Notes: generated from the sequence alone by a model not told the origin. A stretch of DNA of 64,000 nt from an uncultured Peptococcaceae bacterium (GCA_937976375.1 CALJRU010000071.1:1-64000), one strand, 5' to 3'; positions 34,884-44,505 are shown, counted from the first letter of the stretch. Numbers and translations: made by a program.

Positions 34884-35294
34884 ATGGAAGAATTGCAAAT
34901 CCTTGGTAAAGTTTTTTTTAAGCAAATTGTTACTGATGGCTACAAGCAAAAAACCGCTGCAGAAATTCAAAAACAAATTGATGAGATTGATGAACAGTTA
35001 GCGGACTATGATAAAAAGATGAGCAAAACGATGACGGAATTGACATTGAAAGCGCATCCTCAAACAGAAGCCATTCGTTCTCAGCTTAATGCGGAACGTG
35101 AGAAGATTCTTCTCTATAAGGAACAGTTTAATAAAGCACTTGGCGCAGTCGATGATCTTGTGATGGGCAGTGAAGTTGAAGCTGGCGATGGAGAATTTAT
35201 TACTACTGTAAAGGTAGGCGATTCTTTCTCTGGTAATACAAAGTATGAATTGGTCATCGAAGATGATATTATAAAAGAAATTCGTCAGAAATAA
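34884..35294 (+). CDS. ylqD: YlqD family protein
   Basis: This 136-residue protein has a coiled-coil-prone middle (EIQKQIDEIDEQLADYDKK) and a small C-terminal beta part (FITTVKVGDSF). It lies between khpA and rimM like B. subtilis ylqD. The function is unknown. The start follows AAAAGAGGC. Confidence 0.85.
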   Translation: MEELQILGKVFFKQIVTDGYKQKTAAEIQKQIDEIDEQLADYDKKMSKTMTELTLKAHPQTEAIRSQLNAEREKILLYKEQFNKALGAVDDLVMGSEVEAGDGEFITTVKVGDSFSGNTKYELVIEDDIIKEIRQK

Positions 35295-35297
35295 GCT

Positions 35298-35804
35298 ATG
35301 GAAAAAACTAGAATAGGAAAGATTCTCAATGCTCATGGCGTTCGAGGAGAATTGAAAGTTGAACCGTTGACCGACAATCCTGAGCGATACAATTTGCTGG
35401 AACAAGTGTATGTAGAAGATAGAAAAAAGAAGTATACTCTTTATGATATTGAATCGGTACGTTTTCATAAAGGGAATGTTTTGGTGAAACTTGCGGGAAT
35501 CGACGATATGGATGCGGCGAAATCAGTAAAGAACCAGCATTTAGCCATCAATAAAAGTGATCGGATGCCTTTGGAAGATGGTGCCTATTACATTGATGAT
35601 CTCATCGGATTAGATGTTTATGAAGATGATAGAAAGATTGGTACTTTAAAGGATGTTTTACAGCCAGGTGCTAATGATGTGTATGTTTTAGATAGTGAAA
35701 TTTATCCGGAATTATATATACCAGCATTAAAATCAGTGATTTTATCAGTTGATTTAGAGGCAAAGCGTATGGATGTAAAACTTCCGAAAGGACTTGTTGA
35801 TTGA
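35298..35804 (+). CDS. rimM: Ribosome maturation factor RimM
   Basis: This 168-residue protein starts [20 protein letters not shown] and has a C-terminal PRC barrel ([25 protein letters not shown]). It helps 30S head maturation by binding S19. Its stop overlaps the trmD start by one base. Confidence 0.96.
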   Translation: MEKTRIGKILNAHGVRGELKVEPLTDNPERYNLLEQVYVEDRKKKYTLYDIESVRFHKGNVLVKLAGIDDMDAAKSVKNQHLAINKSDRMPLEDGAYYIDDLIGLDVYEDDRKIGTLKDVLQPGANDVYVLDSEIYPELYIPALKSVILSVDLEAKRMDVKLPKGLVD

Positions 35805-36559
35805 TGGATATCAAGATTTTTTCGCTTTTTCCAGAGATGTTTCAAGGGCCACTAACGTCTAGTTTAATTGGAAAAGCTGTAGAAAAAGGCATATTAAAGT
35901 TTGATATTATAAATTTTCGTGACTATGCGACGAATAAATTCAAACACGTTGATGATACGCCGTATGGCGGCGGGGTTGGCATGTTGTTGCAGCCTCAACC
36001 AATTGTAGATGCTTTGCGTGATAATATTCCACAAGATCAAAATATTCCTGTTATTTTAGTTTCGCCACAGGGAAAAGTATTTACTCAAGCTGAAGCCAAT
36101 CGTTTGGCTCAGTATGATGCATTAGCTTTTATTTGTGGCCACTATGAAGGATTTGATGAACGTATTCGTGATTATGTGACTGATGAATATTCGATAGGCG
36201 ATTATGTCTTAACTGGAGGCGAATTGCCAGCAATGGTCATGATTGATACAATTGCACGGCTTCAGTCTGGAGTGATCAAAGAAAAAGCATCCTTTGAAGA
36301 TGATTCGTTTTATCAAGGATTGTTAGAATATCCTCAATATACAAAACCTCGTGTTTTTGAGGGTAAAGAGGTTCCGGAAGTCCTTCTTAGCGGACACCAT
36401 GCGAATATTGCAAAATGGCAAAAAAAAGAAGCGCTTCGAAGAACGCTGCAACGTCGTCCTGATTTATTAAATTCATATGAGTTATCTTCGGAGGAAGAAA
36501 AACTGATTGAAGAGATTTTTATTGAGGAACCGCTGTTAAGAGAATCATATAAAAAATAA
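35804..36559 (+). CDS. trmD: tRNA (guanine-N1)-methyltransferase TrmD
   Basis: This 251-residue SPOUT methyltransferase makes m1G37 in tRNA. Motifs are [27 protein letters not shown] and [16 protein letters not shown], which form the knotted SAM site. The ATG at 35804 overlaps the rimM stop. A terminator follows, so rplS is not in this operon as it commonly is. Confidence 0.97.
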   Translation: MDIKIFSLFPEMFQGPLTSSLIGKAVEKGILKFDIINFRDYATNKFKHVDDTPYGGGVGMLLQPQPIVDALRDNIPQDQNIPVILVSPQGKVFTQAEANRLAQYDALAFICGHYEGFDERIRDYVTDEYSIGDYVLTGGELPAMVMIDTIARLQSGVIKEKASFEDDSFYQGLLEYPQYTKPRVFEGKEVPEVLLSGHHANIAKWQKKEALRRTLQRRPDLLNSYELSSEEEKLIEEIFIEEPLLRESYKK

Positions 36560-36560
36560 T

Positions 36561-36602
36561 AAAAATGTCTGTGGCTCCTGCTGCAGACATTTTGTTTTTT
36601 AT
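36561..36602 (+). terminator. Terminator after trmD
   Basis: AAAATGTCTG pairs with CAGACATTTT (right arm about 36584-36593) and is followed by GTTTTTT. Confidence 0.8.
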
Positions 36603-36632
36603 AATAATTTGAGGCGGCTTTATGTAAAGTTC

Positions 36633-36662
36633 TTGTCAAAAATGCTTCGCGTTTGGTATACT
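36633..36662 (+). promoter_or_regulatory. Promoter of cspA
   Basis: TTGTCA (36633-36638) and TATACT (36657-36662) are 18 bases apart, predicting a leader of about 140 bases. Confidence 0.65.
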
Positions 36663-36701
36663 TACATACAAGTATCAGAGTAATCAAATACTGGATTTTC
36701 A

Positions 36702-36755
36702 TTCACATATTGTAAGGGCAAGTAACCTGATGTACATGTCGTTACAATATGTGAA
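36702..36755 (+). promoter_or_regulatory. Structured 5' UTR of cspA, possible RNA thermosensor
   Basis: Perfect 14-bp arms TTCACATATTGTAA (36702-36715) and TTACAATATGTGAA (36742-36755) can pair. An alternative pairing of GTAAC (36722-36726) with GTTAC (36741-36745) uses part of the same right arm, so two exclusive folds are possible. Confidence 0.45.
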
Positions 36756-36811
36756 ATGTGATCTCCGTTTATTTTTATTATTGATACTAATTTATTTCTT
36801 GGAGGTCAACA

Positions 36812-37009
36812 ATGACTGGTAATGTAAAATGGTTCAACAATGAAAAGGGCTACGGATTTATCACTATTGAAGATGGCGAAGATGTTTTTGTACATTTCTC
36901 TGCCATTCAGGGGGATGGGTTCAAGACGCTTGAAGAAGGTCAAGCTGTTGAATTTGATGTAGTTTCAAGTGAACGCGGCGATCAAGCTGCTAACGTTGTC
37001 AAGCTTTAA
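36812..37009 (+). CDS. cspA: Cold shock protein, CspA/CspB family
   Basis: This 65-residue OB-fold RNA chaperone has [15 protein letters not shown] (RNP1) and DVFVHFSAI (RNP2). The ATG follows TTGGAGGT. It is monocistronic, with its own promoter, long leader and terminator. Confidence 0.96.
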   Translation: MTGNVKWFNNEKGYGFITIEDGEDVFVHFSAIQGDGFKTLEEGQAVEFDVVSSERGDQAANVVKL

Positions 37010-37023
37010 TGATGTCATGAGAG

Positions 37024-37055
37024 AATACCGGGCTGGTAAGTCCGGTATTTTTATT
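37024..37055 (+). terminator. Terminator after cspA
   Basis: AATACCGG pairs with CCGGTATT (37024-37031 with 37042-37049) and a T-rich tail follows. Confidence 0.8.
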
Positions 37056-37136
37056 TCTTTGTAACGATTTTAATAATGCTTTGTGGGATAATAAGAATGT
37101 CGTTGAATGACAAAAATTTTATGAAAGGGAGAGAGC

Positions 37137-38783
37137 ATGACGAAACTATTGATTAAAAAGTGCATATCATTATTAGTCATTGCCGTTGCTGTTTTGTTTT
37201 CTATTCAAACTGTAATGGATGCGGAACCGGCTGCAGCTGCAAATATTTCCATCATTATTGATGGACAAACCGTACCATCGGATGTGTCACCAACCATTAT
37301 TAATGATCGTACGATGGTTCCAGTTCGTGTAATTGGTGAGTATTTAAATGCAACTGTAGTGTGGGATAATTCGACACGAACTGCAACGATTACAAAGGGG
37401 TCAACAACATTAAAGTTGACGGAAGGACAATACAGCTATACGTTGAATGGTACATCGAATAGTTTAGATGTTCCAATTACCATTATCGGTGATCGTACAA
37501 TGGCGCCATTGCGTGTCATTAGTGAAGCGTTAGGTGCAGGTGTGCTGTGGACAAATAACACGGTATACGTATCTTCCTCTGGAACGGTTTTGATCCAGGT
37601 GAATCAAGTTGATGGCAATGTTGTTAACTTGCGTCAAGGCCCAAGCACAGATTATCCGGTTGTTGGTACTGTTACCAGTGGCACTTATCTTGAAATTATT
37701 GGTGTTGCGAGCAATGGCTGGTATCAAATTAAGACTGCAAATGGCGAAGATGCCTATATTACCAATGAGTACACGTCTCTGTACTCTGGTAACAACGCAG
37801 GTTCCCCGGTAACGCCAACGCCGGATCCTGGTACATCGGAAGAGCAACCATCATCTGGGGATACCAATGGTACATTGTCAGTTGTCAATCGTACTTCCGG
37901 TACTGGGCAATCTAGTATAGCTTTTAATATTGGCAGTGGAACAGCGTCTGTTGTCAGCAATAATGGCAATCAAGTTGTCTTGCAAATTGATGGGGCACAT
38001 ATTGACACAGGCACATGGATGCCAGCAGAAAACCTTTCGCCATTCAATGGGTTTAAGGTAGAAAACTATGGCAGTAATGCTGTGCGTATGACGGCCAATG
38101 TGACCAATGAAGGGTACTTCAGATTAGACATCAATGGCAGTACATTTACTGTAACTGCAGTAGCAAAGCATAAAAATGGCACATTGGGCCTGAGCGGGAA
38201 AACAATCGTTGTTTCTGCTGGTCATGGGGTATATAGTACAGGTGGTGCTATTGACCGTGGCGCCGTCAGTACGGTCGATCCAAGCTTTGATGAGGTTGAT
38301 TTCAATACTTATGTGGCGCAGAAATTGCGCGATAAGCTTGAAGCCGCTGGTGCAACAGTCATCATGATTCGTGAAGATGAAAATCCAATCAATATGACAT
38401 TGTATCAGCGTTCTGTTATTGCGAATACAGCGAATGCGGATGCATTTATTGAAATTCATGGTGATAGCGCCACTTCAACAGCAACTGGTATTGGCACCTG
38501 GATTTATACTGATAGTGCACGTTTAACTTCCTCAGCGCAGGTAGATATGCGAAATGAATTTGGATCTGTTATGAATGCGGCTATGGCAAGTGCAACGGGA
38601 CAACCTGCTTATGTTAAATATGGTAACTTTTCTGTTTTGCGTGAAACTGAAATCCCTTGCGTGTTGATTGAGTGTGGATTTTTGAGTAATCCGCATGATG
38701 TGGCATTGTTGAAAGATCCGGCTTACTGGGAAAAACTTGCACAAGGTATGTATAATGGTTTGTACAATTACTTTGCATATTAA
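37137..38783 (+). CDS. Secreted N-acetylmuramoyl-L-alanine amidase with stalk and SH3 domains
   Basis: This 548-residue cell-wall hydrolase has a signal peptide to about residue 34, then a copper-amine-oxidase-like domain (RTMVPVRVIGEYLNATVVWD, TMAPLRVISEALGAGVLW). A bacterial SH3 domain follows (VVNLRQGPSTDYPVVG), then a Pro/Thr/Ser linker, an AMIN-like beta domain and a C-terminal Amidase_3 domain. Zinc ligands are His in VSAGHG, Glu in DEVDFN and His in EIHGDS; the catalytic Glu is in LIECGFLSN. It cleaves the amide between MurNAc and the stem peptide. It is monocistronic and ends at a terminator. Confidence 0.94.
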   Translation: MTKLLIKKCISLLVIAVAVLFSIQTVMDAEPAAAANISIIIDGQTVPSDVSPTIINDRTMVPVRVIGEYLNATVVWDNSTRTATITKGSTTLKLTEGQYSYTLNGTSNSLDVPITIIGDRTMAPLRVISEALGAGVLWTNNTVYVSSSGTVLIQVNQVDGNVVNLRQGPSTDYPVVGTVTSGTYLEIIGVASNGWYQIKTANGEDAYITNEYTSLYSGNNAGSPVTPTPDPGTSEEQPSSGDTNGTLSVVNRTSGTGQSSIAFNIGSGTASVVSNNGNQVVLQIDGAHIDTGTWMPAENLSPFNGFKVENYGSNAVRMTANVTNEGYFRLDINGSTFTVTAVAKHKNGTLGLSGKTIVVSAGHGVYSTGGAIDRGAVSTVDPSFDEVDFNTYVAQKLRDKLEAAGATVIMIREDENPINMTLYQRSVIANTANADAFIEIHGDSATSTATGIGTWIYTDSARLTSSAQVDMRNEFGSVMNAAMASATGQPAYVKYGNFSVLRETEIPCVLIECGFLSNPHDVALLKDPAYWEKLAQGMYNGLYNYFAY

Positions 38784-38788
38784 TTTTT

Positions 38789-38819
38789 AAAACATGGCAA
38801 AATTTGCCATGTTTTTTTG
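38789..38819 (+). terminator. Terminator after the amidase
   Basis: A 12-bp stem AAAACATGGCAA/TTGCCATGTTTT with a T7 run follows the stop directly. Confidence 0.9.
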
Positions 38820-38873
38820 TATTGGTTGCTGAATAAGCGTGAAAAATCAATAGCTCGACATGCCCTGAATAAT

Positions 38874-38901
38874 TTGGAAAAATTTGTGGTCATATCATAA
38901 T
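38874..38901 (+). promoter_or_regulatory. Possible promoter of the TCS/ABC operon
   Basis: TTGGAA (38874-38879) and CATAAT (38896-38901) are 16 bases apart, about 80 bases before the response regulator start. Confidence 0.4.
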
Positions 38902-38979
38902 GAATGGCCTCTGATTAGGTGATGTCTTGCTTGTGCGAAAGGGCTTTATTAAAATATCCTGAGAAGGGGAGTGAACGAA

Positions 38980-39657
38980 GTGACACAAATTCTCATCATT
39001 GAGGATGACGATGATTTGCGCGAAGGTTTGACTTTTGCTTTTGAAATGGAAGGTTATAAGGTTAAAGCTGTTGCAACCAAGCATGATGGTATTCGCTTAT
39101 CAGGCAGCAATGCGTGGTCATTGATTCTTTTAGATTGTAATTTACCGGATGGCGATGGGTTTGAATTGGTACAAGAAATAAAAAAATATTTAGATGTTCC
39201 ATTGTTTATGTTAACCGCGCGGAATACGGAAATAGATGAAGTGAAAGCACTTGAGCTTGGCGTAGATGATTTCATGTCAAAACCATTTTCTTTGGCTGTG
39301 CTCAAGGCGCGTATTCGTAGGATTCTTTCTGCGTCTCAGCCAGACCATCGCTTAGCAAGTGGCGGTGTAATAGTGGATAAGATGGACGGAAGTGTAAGTC
39401 AGAGCGGTGTAAAAATTTCTTTGACAAAGATCGAATATCGTCTTCTTGTTTATCTTATGGAAAATCGGGGGCAGGTGTTGACAAAGGAGCAAATACTTGA
39501 GCGTGTTTGGGATTTGAAAGGCAGCTTTGTGGATGATAATACGCTTGCAGTAACCATACGTCGTCTTCGAGCAAAAATTGAGGTGGATCCGAAACATCCA
39601 AAATTGATTCACACGGTTCATGGCATTGGCTACATTTGGAAGGATGGAAGTAAATGA
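38980..39657 (+). CDS. OmpR family response regulator
   Basis: This 225-residue regulator has a receiver domain (ILIIEDDDDLREGL; phospho-acceptor Asp in ILLDCNLPDGDG; Lys in DFMSKPF) and a winged-helix domain ending IHTVHGIGYIWK. The GTG at 38980 is 9 bases after GAAGGGGA; an upstream GTG at 38971 abuts that SD. It leads an operon with a kinase and an FtsX-type ABC transporter and presumably activates that operon. Confidence 0.92.
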   Translation: MTQILIIEDDDDLREGLTFAFEMEGYKVKAVATKHDGIRLSGSNAWSLILLDCNLPDGDGFELVQEIKKYLDVPLFMLTARNTEIDEVKALELGVDDFMSKPFSLAVLKARIRRILSASQPDHRLASGGVIVDKMDGSVSQSGVKISLTKIEYRLLVYLMENRGQVLTKEQILERVWDLKGSFVDDNTLAVTIRRLRAKIEVDPKHPKLIHTVHGIGYIWKDGSK

Positions 39658-40583
39658 CGATGTTGCTGCTTGGCATGACAATTTTTGTGATGCTTGGGTT
39701 CATAGGGTGTCTTTTGCGACGGAACCGGAAAATGTACCACACCATAGATATGATGCTGGATGAAGTTTTAGATGATGAGAAGATTACTGAATCAGATATC
39801 TGCGAAGGAGAAATCTCGGCTCTGGCAGCGAAGGTAAAACAGGTGCAGGAAAAAGTTGCGTTAAGTGTTTCTGAAGCTGAGATGGAACGAGAAGCTGTGA
39901 AACAATTAATTTCAAATTTATCACACCAAGTGAAAACGCCGCTTTCTGTGATCATTATGTACCAAGAGATGTTGGCTGATGAATCTTTGGATGTTGAAAC
40001 GCGCAAAATGTTTACATTAAAGATGAAAAAACAAGTGGATAAACTTGAATGGATTCTTGGTGCATTGTTTAAAATGGTAGAGTTGGAACAAAATGCAGTC
40101 GTATTTGATGCGGAGCCGCTGCTTTTGCGTGAAACTTTGATTGATGCTATAGGCGCGGTGATGGATAAAGTAGCGGCAAAGGATCAATCTTTAAACATCC
40201 TGCCTTTTAATGATGTACTGGTTTGGCATAATCGCAGATGGACCATAGAGGTTTTTATCAATTTGCTTGAAAATGCCATTAAATATACGCCTCAAGGTGG
40301 AAAGATCACGATTGATGTGCAAACACTGGAAATGTATACAAAAATATCTATTCTGGATACAGGCTGTGGCATTCGAGAAGAGGAAAAAGCTGCTGTTTTT
40401 CAGCGATTTTATCGCGGAAAAGATGTTGAACATATAGAAGGTTCAGGGCTGGGCTTGGCCTTATCAAGGCTGATTCTTTCCCGTGAAAAAGGGTATATTA
40501 CTGTTGAATCAAAATATGGTGAGGGGAGCACTTTTTCGGTATTCTTACAAAATTGTCATAACAATGATGTGGATTTGTCCTAA
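39654..40583 (+). CDS. Sensor histidine kinase with single membrane segment
   Basis: This 309-residue kinase has only one hydrophobic segment (residues about 2-20) before RRNRK, a HisKA box SHQVKTPLSVIIMYQEML and an ATPase domain with NLLENAIKYTP and GSGLGLALSRLIL. With almost no extracytoplasmic part it probably does not bind a ligand outside the cell; kinases of this class often respond to flux through the linked ABC transporter. It overlaps the regulator stop by four bases. Confidence 0.9.
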   Translation: MTMLLLGMTIFVMLGFIGCLLRRNRKMYHTIDMMLDEVLDDEKITESDICEGEISALAAKVKQVQEKVALSVSEAEMEREAVKQLISNLSHQVKTPLSVIIMYQEMLADESLDVETRKMFTLKMKKQVDKLEWILGALFKMVELEQNAVVFDAEPLLLRETLIDAIGAVMDKVAAKDQSLNILPFNDVLVWHNRRWTIEVFINLLENAIKYTPQGGKITIDVQTLEMYTKISILDTGCGIREEEKAAVFQRFYRGKDVEHIEGSGLGLALSRLILSREKGYITVESKYGEGSTFSVFLQNCHNNDVDLS

Positions 40584-40639
40584 ATTTGTAAGATTCAATT
40601 GGTATGATTTTCTTAAAACAAATGAAAGGAGATTATTCC

Positions 40640-41323
40640 ATGAATATCTTAGAAGTTCAGCATGTTCATAAATTTTATGGTAACAAAGAAAATAAAATTC
40701 ATGCTCTCAATGATGTTTGTTTATCGGTGAGACAAGGTGAGTTTGTTGCTATTGTAGGCACATCAGGTTCAGGCAAGAGTACGTTGCTAAATCTTATTGG
40801 TGGATTGGATGTGCCAGATGATGGTGCTATTACAATACGTGATCATAACATTGCAGAATTAAGCCGAAAAGCATTGACTATTTTTAGGCGACGGTATATT
40901 GGTTTTGTTTTCCAAAATTACAGCCTGATGCCAGTATTAAATGTTTATGATAATGTTGCCTTGCCGGTGACATTTGATCGAGGAAAGCATGTGGATCATG
41001 ATTATATACAGGCATTATTGCGGCAGTTAGGATTGTGGGAAAAACGCAAACGTTATCCGAATGAATTGTCAGGGGGACAGCAACAGCGTGTTGCGATTGC
41101 CCGTGCACTAGCCAATAAGCCTGCGCTTATTTTAGCAGATGAACCTACAGGCAACTTAGACTCTCGCACAACGATAGATGTGATGGGGCTGCTCAAAGAG
41201 AGTAATCGGCTCTATAAGCAAACAATGCTTATGGTTACCCATAATGAAGCACTTGCTCAAGCATGTGATCGAATTATTCATATAGAAGACGGGCGTATCG
41301 TTCATATGACGGGTGGTGAATGA
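40640..41323 (+). CDS. ABC transporter ATP-binding protein, MacB/BceA type
   Basis: This 227-residue ATPase has Walker [13 protein letters not shown], the Q-loop region [20 protein letters not shown], signature [15 protein letters not shown] and Walker [13 protein letters not shown]. The last is typical of LolD/MacB/BceA ATPases. The ATG at 40640 has AAAGGAG upstream. It is paired with the FtsX-type permease, one base apart. Confidence 0.94.
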   Translation: MNILEVQHVHKFYGNKENKIHALNDVCLSVRQGEFVAIVGTSGSGKSTLLNLIGGLDVPDDGAITIRDHNIAELSRKALTIFRRRYIGFVFQNYSLMPVLNVYDNVALPVTFDRGKHVDHDYIQALLRQLGLWEKRKRYPNELSGGQQQRVAIARALANKPALILADEPTGNLDSRTTIDVMGLLKESNRLYKQTMLMVTHNEALAQACDRIIHIEDGRIVHMTGGE

Positions 41324-41324
41324 T

Positions 41325-44006
41325 ATGACTGCAGGAAAATTGGCAATGGCTTATCTGAGCCGTGAAAAGAAACAAACTTTGGCATTATTTGTAGGTATTC
41401 TTTTGGCCGCATCTTTGCTTACAGGTATTGGTTCTTTATTTTCTAGTGGCTTAAATGCGGCGAAAGAAAATGCACGATTGGAATATGGGGATTGGCACTA
41501 TAGTACACGATGCGACTTACCGTGGTATGATGCTTTTATGAGTGACCCAACGGGAGATGACTTTGATCTTCAATCATATGGTGTGGAGACCGTGCGAAAA
41601 GCTATTGAAGAACCGTTCGCAATACAATATGTGAGCGCTGATTCAGGTTATATGGAAATGATGGGACGTTCATTGTTGGAAGGTAAAATGCCAGAATCCA
41701 ATCATGAAGTTGCAATGGATAAGCAAACATTGCGAAATTTGGGCGCTTCGGCAGAATTAGGCAGTTCAGTCACGTTAGATGATGAAACATTCACGCTCTG
41801 TGGCATTGTAGCAGAAATGCCAGAAAAATTGAGTGAACAGATGGGCGATTTCATGCAAGTGTTTGTTGGGCCAAATTTGGACTATGGCATGAACGGTCGT
41901 TTTATCTATTTAAAATTTGATGAGTCAAAGTCCGTGGCCGATCAGATGGCTGCTTTTGCTGATAAATATGATATTGACGGCAGTACCGTTGAACTAAACA
42001 AAGGGCTTTCGAGTTATGTGGGGACAGATGCAGCATCAATGACACCAAAAGAAATTTTGGGAGCGCTGAAGGATCCGAGTCTTGGCATTCCATATGTTTG
42101 GGGCATGTTAAATGAAAATCAAGCGATGACTGAGGGGGCAGTGTTAGTTGCGTTGATCATCTTCGCAGGTTTTATTATTTACAGTATTTTTCAGGTTTCT
42201 GTACTAAAGCGCATGAAACAGTACAGCATCATGCAAACGCTGGGATTGACAGATGGTGGTATTTGGCGCCTGTTGTTATGTGAATTGTTTCTTATTTTCG
42301 CTGTGGCCTATTCGATAGGATGTATCATAGGTAACATGATGGCAGCGGCTCTTTATAAACACGTAGGACGAATTTTTGTAACGCGCCATCTTACGTATCA
42401 TGCTGGCATTGACACTTCACAGATTGCTGCCGAACAATCAGTTAGCAATATTCCTGATGTTGGTGCTTTTCAAGTAGATTGGTCTTTAATCATTGGTTCG
42501 GCATTAGTGTTATCCGTGATTCTAATCGTTATATGTTCACTGTTAGTTCGTAAAATGAAACAGTTATCCTTGAGACAGATGATGGTTAATGATCAAGGAA
42601 AAAGACGGCGCAATCGAAAAATAATGAGTTTGCATCGTGGCAGTCTTACTGGTGTGCTCACAAAGCGATTCATGTTTGAACGAAAAAGCACTTTTATAGG
42701 CGTTATGCTTTCTCTTGCTATAGGTGGTATTATTTTCTTGAGCGCAGCTTATGTGATAGACAACACTCGCACGAATAATTTATTAACTTTTGCAGCGGAC
42801 GATGGATTGGGCTCGGATATTCAGTTGATAGAAGAAACAGGAGCTCTTTCTGAAACAATTCCAGATGATGTTGTAAAGAACCTGAGAACGTTAGAGGGCG
42901 TTGCAGAAGTGATGCCAGTGCGTTATCAGTTAGGAGAAATTTCATTGCCCAATGGCATGTTTCACATGCCGAAGTATTATCCGGAAACAGCCAACGAAGA
43001 AGGCTTTGAACAAGATCCAGAGATTATGGAGCGTTATAATGGCATTATTGTTCAAACAGGAGAAGATGATTATCGGTTGAAAGTGAATATCTATGGCTAT
43101 GATGATGCCATGCTTGCAGCGCTTAATGATTATCTTATTGATGGGACCATTGATCCTGACAAAATGAGAAAAGATAATAGTGTTATCGTGAAGACACTTA
43201 GTGATGGTCAAGGCAATACAGATGGTGTTGACTTTCTGGTGGGCGATGATCTCACCATAAAAACACCGAATGATCCGGAAGCAGAAGGAGAGGTCCTGAG
43301 ATTCTTGGCGGACGATAATCAGTATCAGGAATCAACTTTTACAATGGCAGCCATTGTCAGCCGACCGCTGGGCAAGGTTGAGACAACCATTGGTGATGAT
43401 GGTGAATCAGTAGTTGATATTATTATGACCAATGAACAAATGGAAAAATATTTTGGTGTCAGCGGTTATCAAACTGTAAGTGTTTCCTTAACAGACGATG
43501 CAGATCCTTTAGCAGTATCGGATGCCATAAGGGCGTTAACAGCAGGTATATCTGGTTGTTTAGTCCAAGATTATTCGGCACAGATTGCAGCTCAGAATAT
43601 GTATCTGACGCAGCAAATGTTCTTTTTCTATGGCATTGCTTTTGTATTGTTAGCAATTAGTTTACTTCATATCATGAATAGCATGCATTATTTGGTTGTG
43701 GAACGCCGTCGTGAATTTACTATTCTGCGTGCAATGGGTATTACAGATGCTGGATTTTTACGAATGATGGCAAAAGAAGGAATAAGATATGGCATATATG
43801 CAAGCCTTGCTATGCTCTTCGCCTTTATGCTTGTGCAAAAAGTGTTGTATTATTTTTTGGTGCATGTTTATTTGTATCTGCACCCAACAGCGATGATTTC
43901 AGGAAAATATTTTTTAATAATGACATGCCTGAATATTTTTGTGTGTATGTTTGCAATGCTGCTATCGGGCAAACAAGTGTTGCAGCGTTCAATACTTGAG
44001 CAATAA
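41325..44006 (+). CDS. FtsX-like ABC permease
   Basis: This 893-residue membrane protein has duplicated FtsX layout. A first helix near residue 20 is followed by about 220 extracytoplasmic residues and three helices (about 270-410). The same arrangement repeats, with a helix near 455, about 290 outside residues and three terminal helices. Eight helices and two large outer domains fit MacB/YknZ-related Firmicutes permeases better than 10-helix BceB. With the adjacent TCS it is likely a peptide or antibiotic response transporter; the substrate is unknown. The ATG at 41325 is preferred over the in-frame GTG upstream. Confidence 0.92.
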   Translation: MTAGKLAMAYLSREKKQTLALFVGILLAASLLTGIGSLFSSGLNAAKENARLEYGDWHYSTRCDLPWYDAFMSDPTGDDFDLQSYGVETVRKAIEEPFAIQYVSADSGYMEMMGRSLLEGKMPESNHEVAMDKQTLRNLGASAELGSSVTLDDETFTLCGIVAEMPEKLSEQMGDFMQVFVGPNLDYGMNGRFIYLKFDESKSVADQMAAFADKYDIDGSTVELNKGLSSYVGTDAASMTPKEILGALKDPSLGIPYVWGMLNENQAMTEGAVLVALIIFAGFIIYSIFQVSVLKRMKQYSIMQTLGLTDGGIWRLLLCELFLIFAVAYSIGCIIGNMMAAALYKHVGRIFVTRHLTYHAGIDTSQIAAEQSVSNIPDVGAFQVDWSLIIGSALVLSVILIVICSLLVRKMKQLSLRQMMVNDQGKRRRNRKIMSLHRGSLTGVLTKRFMFERKSTFIGVMLSLAIGGIIFLSAAYVIDNTRTNNLLTFAADDGLGSDIQLIEETGALSETIPDDVVKNLRTLEGVAEVMPVRYQLGEISLPNGMFHMPKYYPETANEEGFEQDPEIMERYNGIIVQTGEDDYRLKVNIYGYDDAMLAALNDYLIDGTIDPDKMRKDNSVIVKTLSDGQGNTDGVDFLVGDDLTIKTPNDPEAEGEVLRFLADDNQYQESTFTMAAIVSRPLGKVETTIGDDGESVVDIIMTNEQMEKYFGVSGYQTVSVSLTDDADPLAVSDAIRALTAGISGCLVQDYSAQIAAQNMYLTQQMFFFYGIAFVLLAISLLHIMNSMHYLVVERRREFTILRAMGITDAGFLRMMAKEGIRYGIYASLAMLFAFMLVQKVLYYFLVHVYLYLHPTAMISGKYFLIMTCLNIFVCMFAMLLSGKQVLQRSILEQ

Positions 44007-44090
44007 GTTAAGTTGCAGCTGTGAGTCACTTCCTTTTTAAGTTGACTTATAAAAAAGATGAAAAAAACGTTAATTTTTTTTGTAATATGC

Positions 44091-44120
44091 TTGACAGCAG
44101 AGGAGTTCTTATCGTATAAT
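44091..44120 (+). promoter_or_regulatory. Promoter of the tRNA cluster
   Basis: Consensus TTGACA (44091-44096) and TATAAT (44115-44120) are 18 bases apart, 40 bases before the first tRNA. Confidence 0.85.
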
Positions 44121-44160
44121 ACGTTTCGTTGACACGGCAAAAGACGAGTCAACGAAAGAT

Positions 44161-44237
44161 GGCCAGTTGGAGAAGCGGCTTAACTCATCAGCCTTTCACG
44201 CTGACATTCACGGGTTCGAATCCCGTACTGGTCACCA
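44161..44237 (+). tRNA. tRNA-Glu (anticodon TTC)
   Basis: The acceptor stem GGCCAGT pairs with ACTGGTC, the anticodon loop CTTTCAC carries TTC, and the T arm is CGGGTTCGAATCCCG. The CCA end is encoded. Confidence 0.95.
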
Positions 44238-44238
44238 T

Positions 44239-44311
44239 GGATGATTAGCTCAGTTGGGAGAGCGTCTGCCTTACAAGCAGAGGGTCGGCGGTTCGAGCCC
44301 GTCATCATCCA
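44239..44311 (+). tRNA. tRNA-Val (anticodon TAC)
   Basis: The acceptor stem GGATGAT pairs with ATCATCC, and TTACAAG holds the TAC anticodon. CCA is not encoded. It starts one base after tRNA-Glu. Confidence 0.95.
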
Positions 44312-44313
44312 TT

Positions 44314-44387
44314 GGCGCAGTAGCTCAGTTGGTTAGAGCGCCAGCCTGTCACGCTGGAGGTCGTGGGTTCGAGACCCATCTGCGTCG
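44314..44387 (+). tRNA. tRNA-Asp (anticodon GTC)
   Basis: The acceptor stem GGCGCAG pairs with CTGCGTC (one wobble). The anticodon loop CTGTCAC carries GTC, with discriminator G. CCA is not encoded. Confidence 0.95.
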
Positions 44388-44388
44388 T

Positions 44389-44415
44389 AGACATTGCTTG
44401 TGCAATGTCTTTTTT
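44389..44415 (+). terminator. Terminator after the tRNA cluster
   Basis: AGACATTGC pairs with GCAATGTCT around a 4-base loop, followed by T6. Confidence 0.85.
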
Positions 44416-44437
44416 AATGGCTTTTGCCAGCAGTAAT

Positions 44438-44490
44438 ACATCAGGATGGTCCGATGTCTGCGTTTGCAGTTATGAACATCTGTACAGATG
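44438..44490 (+). promoter_or_regulatory. Hairpin-rich leader of rplS, possible L19 autoregulatory leader
   Basis: Three small hairpins stand in series: ACATC-GGA/TCC-GATGT (44438-44457), CTGC/GCAG (44458-44469), and the 14-bp palindrome CATCTGTACAGATG (44477-44490), which ends just before the SD AAAGGAG. L19 leaders are known in Firmicutes; whether this one matches that model needs a covariance search. Confidence 0.4.
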
Positions 44491-44505
44491 AAAGGAGAAA
44501 AGCAA

